Shown: positions 45,921 through 53,397 of the stretch, piece after piece | How positions within the stretch are numbered: the stretch's first letter is position 1 | How the letters are laid out: every line of letters starts with the position of its first letter | Program-made: the position numbers and the translations under genes | Source of the DNA: an uncultured Bryobacteraceae bacterium | GTDB lineage: Bacteria > Acidobacteriota > Terriglobia > Bryobacterales > Bryobacteraceae | Direction: 5' to 3' | Length of the DNA stretch: 64,000 nucleotides | NCBI GenBank assembly: GCA_938027685.1 | Contig: CALJAM010000029.1 | Location: 93,394 to 157,393 of the forward strand | The notes under the pieces: model-generated | What the model was told of the DNA's origin: nothing | Seen by the model: the letters and a program-made list of their open reading frames with translations, nothing else | Database searches by the model: none

Positions 45921-46072
45921 CAAGCTCGCCGCGCGCCCGCGGGCCGTACGTGCGCTGAGGCCTTGGCGTTGGACGCGGAACCAAGCTCGCCGCGCGCCGG
46001 CGGGCCGTACGTGCGCTGAGGCCTCGGCGTTGGACGCGGAACCAAGCTCGCCGCGCGCCGGCGGGCCGTACG
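45921..46072. repeat. 61-bp tandem repeat, 2.5 copies
   Basis: Copies begin at 45921, 45982 and 46043; the third stops after 30 nt. The two full copies differ at two positions. Each unit begins CAAGCTCGCCGCGCG, contains the palindrome CGTACG and, in copies two and three, CGCCGGCG. The 347-nt gap between the Crp/Fnr gene and the next receiver holds nothing else recognisable. Confidence 0.92.
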
Positions 46073-46165
46073 CTAAATTCCGCCTCCGTCAGGTAAGAGA
46101 AAGCTCGCTATGCGGCGACAAGATTTCTTGGATGTTAGTTCTCTGAAACCTCGCGAGGTGAACGC

Positions 46166-46654
46166 ATGCCCGCCGCCCATCCCGAGCATCCCGTAGCTGC
46201 CCGCGCCTGCGCTCCTGCTGAAGCGTCCTCCGAACGAGCCGTACAGGTGCTCGCGGTCAGCTCCGCGGAAGATGACATCCGCCTCCTTCGGCATATCTTC
46301 AGCCATTCGAATTGGATCATCCACACCGCCCGCGGCTGCGGCGAAGCCGCCGAACTCCTCCGGCGCGGCCACATCCCGATCGTCCTGTGCGACTTCGAAC
46401 TGGCCGACGGCAATTGGCGGGACATGCTTCGCGCCCTGGCGGATCTGCCGGAGCCAACCCTGCTCATCGTTGCCTCGCGCACCGCCGACGAGTATCTCTG
46501 GGCGGAAGTGCTCAACCTCGGCGGCTACGACGTGCTCATGAAGCCTTACGAGCCGCAGGAGGTCATCCGCGTCGTCAGCCTCGCCTGGCTGCACTGGAAG
46601 AACCTGCGCGAGCGCAGACGTCTCAACCAACCTCTGCTTGCGGCGGGAACCTGA
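46166..46654 (+). CDS. Single-domain response regulator with N-terminal extension
   Basis: A 162-residue protein. About 25 Ala/Pro-rich residues precede a receiver domain with phospho-Asp in IVLCDFELADG and Lys in VLMKPYEP. The acidic pair at the start is SAEDD, slightly unusual. There is no output domain. GAGGTGA precedes the ATG. It lies directly after the tandem repeat array, which could affect its expression. Confidence 0.87.
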   Translation: MPAAHPEHPVAARACAPAEASSERAVQVLAVSSAEDDIRLLRHIFSHSNWIIHTARGCGEAAELLRRGHIPIVLCDFELADGNWRDMLRALADLPEPTLLIVASRTADEYLWAEVLNLGGYDVLMKPYEPQEVIRVVSLAWLHWKNLRERRRLNQPLLAAGT

Positions 46655-46844
46655 GCACGCCCTCTGCGCAGGCTCCTTCTACGAACCTTGCTTGCCGCTC
46701 GCTCCGGGAGCCTGATCGCCATTCTGCACGGCGCGACCCCGCAGCGCCGAAGCTCCGTCACCGCGCCGGACGCTTCGCAGCCCTGCACCCGGGAGCTCGA
46801 ACCCCACCCGAACCCGGAGGCGGCGAAGCCGGCTGCCTTCCTCC

Positions 46845-47660
46845 TCACGCGCCGGTGAGGGGCGGAAGCGGCGTCGGAAACCTGCCGGCGAAAATTTCCC
46901 CGAACAGCCCCAGCAGTTCTTCATGGACGCGGCCGTTGTCCGCCAGTACGTGCGGTCCGCCCAGCCGGACCTCGCCCCCCTTCATGTCCGACACCTTGCC
47001 GCCTGCTTCTTCCACTAACAGAACCCCGGCCGCCATGTCCCAGGAATTCAGGCCGAACTCCCAGAAGGCATCCAGCCGCCCGCACGCCACATAGGCCAGA
47101 TCCAGCGCCGCCGAGCCCGCGCGCCGCACCCCGTGCGAGACCATGGCCACCTGATAGTAAAAATGCACGTTCACGTTCTGGTGCCTCTTGCGGCTGGGGA
47201 ATCCCGTAGCCAGCAGGCTGTCGGATAACTGCGCCGTTTGCGAGACCCGGATCCGCCGTCCGTTCAGCGTCGCTCCTGCGCCGCGCTCTGCCTCGAACAA
47301 CTCCTGGTGCAGCGGATCGTAAATGACCCCACACCGCAGCCGTCCGTTTTCGGCCAGGGCCAGGCTCACGCAAAAGACCGGGAAGCCGTGGGCGAAATTG
47401 GTGGTCCCATCCAGCGGATCCACGTGCCAGCAGAATTCGGAGCTCGCCGCCGCGCCCCCGCTCTCCTCGGCCACGATCGCATGGGAGGGAAAGTGCGATC
47501 GCAGGCGGTCCATGATCAGCTCTTCCGAGGCGCGATCGGCTTCCGTCACCAGATCGAATTCGCCTTTCAGCTCGAAATCCACCCGTCGGTGGAAGTACCT
47601 GAGCAGGAGCGCTCCCGCCTCCTGCGCGATCTCGCGTGCTATTTCCAGGTAAGATGCCAT
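46845..47660 (-). CDS. Inositol monophosphatase family protein
   Basis: This 271-residue phosphatase has the metal-site motifs VAEESGG, HVDPLDGTTNFAHG and NSWDMAAGVLLVEEAGG. The family hydrolyses inositol-1-phosphate and related sugar phosphates, and SuhB members also affect rRNA transcription. It lies 10 nt after the Hfq-like gene in one operon. The substrate is not known. Confidence 0.93.
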   Translation of the reverse strand: MASYLEIAREIAQEAGALLLRYFHRRVDFELKGEFDLVTEADRASEELIMDRLRSHFPSHAIVAEESGGAAASSEFCWHVDPLDGTTNFAHGFPVFCVSLALAENGRLRCGVIYDPLHQELFEAERGAGATLNGRRIRVSQTAQLSDSLLATGFPSRKRHQNVNVHFYYQVAMVSHGVRRAGSAALDLAYVACGRLDAFWEFGLNSWDMAAGVLLVEEAGGKVSDMKGGEVRLGGPHVLADNGRVHEELLGLFGEIFAGRFPTPLPPLTGA

Positions 47661-47670
47661 TCAGAAAGGT

Positions 47671-47925
47671 TCAGGCTTCTTCGTAAAGATACTTGATGTC
47701 ATGCTTGAAGATGAAGAGATTGGGTGCGCCCTGACGCGTCAGTCGGATAAATGATGCGTCGTAGTATTCGATCGTCCCACTGACCTCTTCGTTGTCACGC
47801 AGCCGGACTCTCACGGGTATCTCGTTATCGATCAGGTGGCGCAGGTAACGGACTTCCTCGAAGGTCTGCTCGGGCGCCCGCGATTTGCCGGACTTCTTCT
47901 TTTTTTTCTTTTTCTCGCTGCCCAC
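47671..47925 (-). CDS. hfq: Hfq-like RNA chaperone
   Basis: An 84-residue Sm-fold protein from GTG at 47925. Sm1 is visible in LIDNEIPVRVRLRDNEEVSG and TIEYYDASFIRLTR; the Sm2 position has FIFKHDIKYLYEE, keeping the KH pair of Hfq. Hfq hexamers pair small RNAs with mRNAs. The N-terminus is a lysine run (SEKKKKKKKSGK) encoded by an A8 tract. A start at ATG 47994 would add 23 Arg-rich residues and overlap the VWA gene by 47 nt, so the later GTG, with CAGGG before it, is preferred. Confidence 0.75.
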   Translation of the reverse strand: MGSEKKKKKKKSGKSRAPEQTFEEVRYLRHLIDNEIPVRVRLRDNEEVSGTIEYYDASFIRLTRQGAPNLFIFKHDIKYLYEEA

Positions 47926-47947
47926 AGGCAACCCTGGGATCTGGCCC

Positions 47948-48886
47948 CTACGGCGCCGCTCGCCAGCCGCGGCCCGGGGACGCAGATTCTTCATAATAGC
48001 CGCTTCGCGCCGAGACTTGCAATCCCGCGCGTCGCACGCGCACTTCCAGCCGATGAAAACCGTCCTTGCTCCTCGGCACGCCGCGCGGGTAGAAGCCCAA
48101 CAGATATTGCGTGCGCAGCTCGCGCAGGATCTCGCGGAACGCTTCGTCCAGCGGCGCCCCCACACTGGGCGCGAATACGCGTCCGCCCGTTCCCAGGGCG
48201 AGCCCTGTCAATGCGTTCTCGCCGCGGATGTTCCTTCCCGCCTCGCTTCGGATGGGCATCACCAGAATCGGGTAAATCACTACGTCCGCAAGGTGTGCCG
48301 CCCTTAACGCCTGGTGATAGTCCTTCGCGCTCGTGGTGTCGCCCCCGTCAGTCACGACCACCAGCACCCGCCGGCCCTCGCGCTCTTCCAACTCCTGACA
48401 GGCCAGGTAGATCGCATCGTACAGACTGGTGCCCCCTTCCGGCTTCAGTTTCTTGAGCGCCGCCTCGAAGGGCTCGGCGCGGCGCGTGAACCCAACCCGC
48501 CGCGTGACCTCGTAGTTGAACGTGTAGAGGGCCACGGCATCCTGAGGATTTCCCTCAGCGAAGAAGGCTCGCAGGAACTTGCGGATCGAGTCCGCTTCGT
48601 AACGCAGCTCGATCGCCGTCGAAAGACTCGTGTCCAGCAGCAACGCCACCGAAAGCGGCTGTTCGGTGCGTCGCTCGAAAACCGCTATCTCCTGCACGAC
48701 GCCCTCGTCCAGCACCGTGAAGTCGTCCTTTTCGAGCGTTCCCACCAGCTCGCCCGTGACGTTCTTCACTGTGGCCAGTATGCGAACCAGGCGGACTTCG
48801 ACCTTGTACGTGGGTTCCTGCGGCGTGCCCGGCACGCCTGCGCCCAGCGCCCACAGACACAACCACCCTGCGAGCCTTCCGATCAC
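47948..48886 (-). CDS. Secreted VWFA-related domain protein
   Basis: The 312-residue product has a signal peptide (MIGRLAGWLCLWALGAGVPG), then a beta-rich lead (VKNVTGELVGTLEKDDFTV), then a von Willebrand A domain (about 75-270) with the MIDAS motif DTSLS and VVVTDGGDTT. This is the acidobacterial VWFA-related family, of unknown function. The start is GTG. It is divergent from the beta-propeller gene and upstream of the Hfq-like gene. Confidence 0.88.
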   Translation of the reverse strand: MIGRLAGWLCLWALGAGVPGTPQEPTYKVEVRLVRILATVKNVTGELVGTLEKDDFTVLDEGVVQEIAVFERRTEQPLSVALLLDTSLSTAIELRYEADSIRKFLRAFFAEGNPQDAVALYTFNYEVTRRVGFTRRAEPFEAALKKLKPEGGTSLYDAIYLACQELEEREGRRVLVVVTDGGDTTSAKDYHQALRAAHLADVVIYPILVMPIRSEAGRNIRGENALTGLALGTGGRVFAPSVGAPLDEAFREILRELRTQYLLGFYPRGVPRSKDGFHRLEVRVRRAGLQVSARSGYYEESASPGRGWRAAP

Positions 48887-48960
48887 CCTAGCGCCATGGT
48901 AGCAGAGCGGCTGCGGCAGCCACGGAAGGCGCGGCGCCGCTACAATGAGACCGATCGCCG

Positions 48961-50061
48961 GTGACGAGCAGACGCCAATTCCTCGGGCTGGTCGTTCTCA
49001 CGGCTTGCCGCCGCCGCAGCACCGGCTTTCCGGGCTATGCGCTTGTCAGCAGCCCGCAGGATCGTTCCGTGGCTGCTGTCGACCTCGGCGCCTTCTCGCC
49101 CGCGCGTCATATTCCGCTGCCCGCTCCGGCTTCTGAGCTCCTCGCCCATCCCTCGCGGGCGCTGGCCTGGGCTCTCGCGCCCGACTCCGGTCTGGTCTGC
49201 GAACTCGATGTGACGCAGTTGCGTGTGGGAAGGCAACTTCGCGTCGGACGCGCCGCGGTGGCCATGCGTGTTGATCGGGCGGGCGACACTCTGTGGGTCC
49301 TCTCCCGCGACCCCGCTCGCTTGGTAGCGATTCGCTTGGATCGCTTCGAACCGATGGCGCGGATTGCGCTGCCCGAGGAGCCGATCGAGTTCGACGTCGC
49401 GCCTTACGACGCGCGCGCCGCGGTCAGCCTCGCCTCCGGCGCCGTGGTTTTCGTGGACCTGAAGGCTTCCCGCGCCGCGGCGCCCGTCTGGTTCGGCCGC
49501 CGTGCGGGCGTGGTCCGCTTTCGTTCGGATGGACGTCTGCTGCTGGTGGGCAACGCGGACCGACCCGCTCTCAGCATCCTCGAGGCGGCGGGCGGCGAGG
49601 TCGTCGTCCACCTTCCGTTGGCTGTCATACCCGCGCGCTTCTGCTTCAAGGCTGACGGCGGCCAGCTGTTTCTCACCGGTCCGGGCGCGGACGTGGTGGT
49701 CATCGTGTACCCCTATCGCACCGAGGTCGCCGAAACGGTGCTGGCGGGCCGTGCGCCCGGCGCCATGGCCGTTTCCACCCGTCCTGAGTACCTTTTCGTG
49801 GCCAGCCCATCCAGTGGCGACGTCCACATCCTCGAGATCGAGACCCGCCTGCTGGTTGCTGTGGCGCCGGTCGGCGAGACCGTCAACGCCGTCGCAGTGA
49901 CTCCGGATAATCAGTTTGCGCTTGCGCTCAATGAGCAGGCGGGCAGTCTGGCGGTGATCCGGGTGCCCACCACGGTGAGCCGCCGCCGGCGCTTGGCGTC
50001 GTTATTCACCGTGGTGCCGGTGGGCCCGCGTCCCAGCGGTCTGGCCGTCGTCCGCTCCTGA
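48961..50061 (+). CDS. YncE-like beta-propeller lipoprotein
   Basis: This 366-residue protein starts with a combined RR/lipobox signal (SRRQFLGLVVLTAC). Repeated blades such as YALVSSPQDRSVAAVDLGAF and YLFVASPSSGDVHILEIETR give a seven-blade YncE/YVTN-type propeller. The GTG start lies only 14 nt after TACAAT (48941-48946), so the leader would be very short. The radical SAM gene follows after 27 nt. Function unknown. Confidence 0.85.
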   Translation: MTSRRQFLGLVVLTACRRRSTGFPGYALVSSPQDRSVAAVDLGAFSPARHIPLPAPASELLAHPSRALAWALAPDSGLVCELDVTQLRVGRQLRVGRAAVAMRVDRAGDTLWVLSRDPARLVAIRLDRFEPMARIALPEEPIEFDVAPYDARAAVSLASGAVVFVDLKASRAAAPVWFGRRAGVVRFRSDGRLLLVGNADRPALSILEAAGGEVVVHLPLAVIPARFCFKADGGQLFLTGPGADVVVIVYPYRTEVAETVLAGRAPGAMAVSTRPEYLFVASPSSGDVHILEIETRLLVAVAPVGETVNAVAVTPDNQFALALNEQAGSLAVIRVPTTVSRRRRLASLFTVVPVGPRPSGLAVVRS

Positions 50062-50088
50062 CCGGCATAATGGAGTCTTCCGGAAGCC

Positions 50089-51219
50089 ATGCTGACGGTT
50101 GTGCTGCGCCGTAGACTGGCGGCGGCCGACCGTCGCCTGCGCGAGGCCCGCCTCTTCGCCCGCGCCATGACGCGGCCCCGCACGCCGATCGTGGCCCACC
50201 TGATCCCCATCCGCCGCTGCAACCTTGCTTGTGCTTATTGCAACGAATTCGACGCCCGCTCGAGCCCGGTGCCGTTGCCGCTCCTGAAACATCGCGTAGA
50301 CCGCCTCGCCGCTCTGGGGACCAGCGCTATCACGATCAGCGGCGGTGAGCCCTTACTCCACCCCGATCTGACCTCGCTGGTGCGCCACGCACGTTCGCGC
50401 GGTCTTCTGGTCGGGGTGATTACCAACGGATACCTTCTTTCCCGCGCGCTCATCGAGCAATTCAACCGTGCCGGGCTCGACTACCTGCAACTTAGCGTGG
50501 ACAACCTTGAGCCGGACGAAGTCTCCCGCAAATCCTGGCGGCCTCTGCTCCCCAAGGTTCGCTGGCTGGCACGGGAGGCGAGCTTTGCCGTCAACGTCAA
50601 CCTCGTCCTGGGTACGGGCGTAGCACGCCCCGAGGATGCGCTGACGATCGCCCGCGAGGCTCGCGACTTCGGATTTCAGCTCACGGTGGGCCTGGCTCAT
50701 GATGGATGGGGCCGGCTTGTGCCTGCCGACGAGCGGACGCGCGCCGTCTGCCGCAGCCTGGCTCCCTTGCGCCGGGCCTCCTTTGCCGACTTCGCCGCCT
50801 ACCACCAGTTCCAACGCAACCTCGTCGCCGGCCGTCCGAACGACTGGCACTGTCCCGCCGGATCGCTGTACCTGTACGTCTGCGAAAACGGTCTGGTCCA
50901 TTATTGTTCGCAGCAGCGCGGTCGACCGGGCATCCCTCTGGATGTGTACAGCCGGGAGGATCTCGAACGCGAATACCGGCGTCGCAAGCCCTGCGCCCCG
51001 TTCTGCACCATCTCCTGCGTACACCAGACGGCCATGCTCGACCAGTTGAGGCAGCGTCCTGTGGAAATGCTCGAGCGGTGGTTCGGGGGCGAGGGCGCAT
51101 TACCGTTCGGCGTTCGCTTACTGAGGTTTCTGTTTCTGCCCCCGCACCTGGGCGGACGAAACCCGCGGCTTGCCCGGTGGGCCACGCGTCTGGTCCTGCG
51201 CATTCTCCGAGTGCGTTAA
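50089..51219 (+). CDS. Radical SAM protein with C-terminal Cys-rich region
   Basis: This 376-residue enzyme binds a 4Fe-4S cluster through C44, C48 and C51 (CNLACAYC). ITISGGEPLLHPDL is the SAM-binding GGE region. The C-terminal part carries further Cys residues in CPAGSLYLYVCENG, YCSQQR and CAPFCTISC, reminiscent of SPASM-type auxiliary cluster sites. Such enzymes modify peptides, proteins or small metabolites. No short precursor peptide gene was found on either side. Substrate unknown. Confidence 0.88.
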   Translation: MLTVVLRRRLAAADRRLREARLFARAMTRPRTPIVAHLIPIRRCNLACAYCNEFDARSSPVPLPLLKHRVDRLAALGTSAITISGGEPLLHPDLTSLVRHARSRGLLVGVITNGYLLSRALIEQFNRAGLDYLQLSVDNLEPDEVSRKSWRPLLPKVRWLAREASFAVNVNLVLGTGVARPEDALTIAREARDFGFQLTVGLAHDGWGRLVPADERTRAVCRSLAPLRRASFADFAAYHQFQRNLVAGRPNDWHCPAGSLYLYVCENGLVHYCSQQRGRPGIPLDVYSREDLEREYRRRKPCAPFCTISCVHQTAMLDQLRQRPVEMLERWFGGEGALPFGVRLLRFLFLPPHLGGRNPRLARWATRLVLRILRVR

Positions 51220-51231
51220 ACTGGCCGCTTT

Positions 51232-52053
51232 ATGTCGTCCTCGCCCGATCTACCTCGGTCTTGGGAAAATCCTGTCCGCCGCTGCCTGCGCGAAGGTCGT
51301 CCCGTCGTCGGCATTACGCTCACGGTGCCGTCGGTTGAAATCGCTGCACGGGCGGCAACCCTCGGCTTCGATTTCCTGTGGGTGGAAATGGAGCACTCCC
51401 CGATCAGCTTGGAGACGCTGCGCGCCATGGTGCTGGCCTGCCGCAACCTGCCTGCCGTACCGTTCGCGCGCGTGCCCGTCAACGAACTCTGGACCGCGAA
51501 GCGCGTCCTCGATATGGGCGTCTACGGCGTCATTTTTCCCTTCACCAGCACGCCTGAATTGGCCCGTCAGGCTGCCGCTGCCTGCCGCTATCCGCCCCGC
51601 GGCCGTCGCGGCTCCGGTCCCGGTCTGGCCATGCTCTCCTGGCCCGAGCCCTCCCGCTACCACGATTCCGCCGACGAGAACGTCGTAGTGGTGGCCGTCA
51701 TTGAAGAGCGGCAGGCGGTGGAAAACATCGAGGCCATCGCGGCCGTCGAAGGCATCGACGTCCTGTTCATCGGGACCAGCGATCTCTCCTTCTCGCTCGG
51801 GCTGCGGGGCCGCCAGGACGATCCCGCGCACGCGGAAGCCGTCGCCCGCGTCCTCGAGGCAGCGCGGCGCCACGGCAAAGTTGTCGGCCGGCCGGCCCGC
51901 GATGCCGCCGAGATCGCCCGCTTCCTCGAACAGGGTTTCCTTTTCTTCCAGGCCACCACCGAACTTAACTTCATGGCCGACGGCGCGCGCCAGTTACTGG
52001 CGCCTCTGGGCAAGTATCTCGCCCCGGGCGAAAGAAGGACCATATACGGATGA
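51232..52053 (+). CDS. HpcH/HpaI family aldolase
   Basis: A 273-residue class II pyruvate aldolase. Family features are FDFLWVEMEHSPIS, the metal Glu in VVAVIEERQAVENIEAI, and GTSDLSFSLG. Members split 2-keto-3-deoxy sugar acids or related compounds to pyruvate and an aldehyde. The ATG lies 9 nt after TAAACT and has no ribosome site, so the message may be leaderless. The next gene, an MFS carrier, overlaps by four bases, suggesting uptake and cleavage of an acid sugar. Confidence 0.9.
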   Translation: MSSSPDLPRSWENPVRRCLREGRPVVGITLTVPSVEIAARAATLGFDFLWVEMEHSPISLETLRAMVLACRNLPAVPFARVPVNELWTAKRVLDMGVYGVIFPFTSTPELARQAAAACRYPPRGRRGSGPGLAMLSWPEPSRYHDSADENVVVVAVIEERQAVENIEAIAAVEGIDVLFIGTSDLSFSLGLRGRQDDPAHAEAVARVLEAARRHGKVVGRPARDAAEIARFLEQGFLFFQATTELNFMADGARQLLAPLGKYLAPGERRTIYG

Positions 52054-53309
52054 GTCCCCGATATAAGTGGTATGTGGTCGGCATGCTTTGGTGGATTTCT
52101 TTCTTCAACTATGCCGACCGACAGGCGATTTTCTCCGTTTTTCCGCTTCTCGAAAAAGAATTCGCGCTCGACAGCGTGCAGCTCGGCCTTCTCGGCTCTT
52201 CCTTCGCCTGGACCTACGGACTCACCGCTCCTATGGCGGGCTTGATCGTAGACCGCGTCCGTCGCAAGGCCGCCATCCTCACCGGCCTGCACGTCTGGAG
52301 CCTGATCTGCATGGCTACGGCGCTTTCGCGCAAGTTCTGGCACCTGCTGTTCTTTCGCGCGGCCGAAGGCCTGGGCGAGACCATTTACTATCCCGCCTCC
52401 ATGTCCATGATCAGCGACTACCATGGCAAGGCTACCCGCTCGCGCGCCATGGGATTGCACCAGACCTCGGTCTACGTGGGCACGATCGGCGGCGGTTTCT
52501 TCGCCGGGCTGATCGGGCAGCATTACGGATGGCGCTGGTCTTTCATCGTGTTCGGCGGCCTGGGCATTTTGCTGGGCCTGGTGCTGAACCGCTTCCTGGT
52601 CGAGCCCCGACGCGGGCAGGCCGACCTGGCTGAACTCGGCGAGCGCGCCCGCATCGCCACGCGTCTGCCGCTACGCCGTTTTCTCGCCCTCGTCTGGGGC
52701 ACGCCCACCGTGCTCGTCCTCATGGGCGCTTTCATTTGTGCAAACTTTGTCGCCACGGTCCTGCTCTCTTGGATGCCCAAGTTCCTGTACGACAAATTCG
52801 GCTTCAGCCTGGCCATGGCCGGTCTGATGGCCACGCTTTTCGTGCAGGCGGCCAGCATGATCGGATCGCCGCTCGGTGGGTGGCTTGCCGATACGTTGCG
52901 CCGCCGCTACGCCGGGGGCCGCATGATGGTCCAGGCCGGCGCGCTGCTGGCCGGGGCGCCCTTCGTGCTTTTGTGCGGCAGCACGCATTCCGTGCGCTGG
53001 CTCTTGGCCGCGCTGATCTGCTGGGGCCTGTGCAAGGGTTTCTACGACGCCAACATCTTCGCTTCCGTCTACGACGTCATTCGCCCCGAAGCGCGCGGCA
53101 CCGCGGCCGGCTTCATGAACATGGTGGGATGGTTGGGAGGAGGAACGGCGCCCCTGGTCATCGGCTTTCTCGCCGCCCGCATCGGCCTCAGTGCCGCCAT
53201 TTCCGCCGCCGCCCTCGTCTACGTGCTGGGCTCGGCGCTGCTTGCCCTGGGACTGCTGTTCTTCGTCCGCCGCGACGTGGCCCGCGTCACCGCAGACATG
53301 GCCGGCTGA
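52050..53309 (+). CDS. MFS transporter (sugar acid:cation symporter type)
   Basis: The 419-residue protein has about twelve transmembrane helices. FNYADRQAIFSVFPLLEKEF at the start, GLIVDRVRRKAAIL in loop 2-3 and RAAEGLGETIYYPASMSM are typical of the ACS family (galactonate, hexuronate and similar). It overlaps the aldolase gene by four bases. The likely substrate is an acid sugar, by context. Confidence 0.9.
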   Translation: MSPRYKWYVVGMLWWISFFNYADRQAIFSVFPLLEKEFALDSVQLGLLGSSFAWTYGLTAPMAGLIVDRVRRKAAILTGLHVWSLICMATALSRKFWHLLFFRAAEGLGETIYYPASMSMISDYHGKATRSRAMGLHQTSVYVGTIGGGFFAGLIGQHYGWRWSFIVFGGLGILLGLVLNRFLVEPRRGQADLAELGERARIATRLPLRRFLALVWGTPTVLVLMGAFICANFVATVLLSWMPKFLYDKFGFSLAMAGLMATLFVQAASMIGSPLGGWLADTLRRRYAGGRMMVQAGALLAGAPFVLLCGSTHSVRWLLAALICWGLCKGFYDANIFASVYDVIRPEARGTAAGFMNMVGWLGGGTAPLVIGFLAARIGLSAAISAAALVYVLGSALLALGLLFFVRRDVARVTADMAG

Positions 53310-53397
53310 ACCCCCTCTCCGGTCCCCGCCCGAGCTGACCAAATCTTTGCCGGCTCGTAATCGTATCGTTGCATGCGCCGCTTATCCTGCCCTCGAA

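Noticed and set aside
45921..46072. CRISPR array
   Set aside because: Repeats are directly adjacent without spacers, have a 61-bp period, and no cas gene is near.
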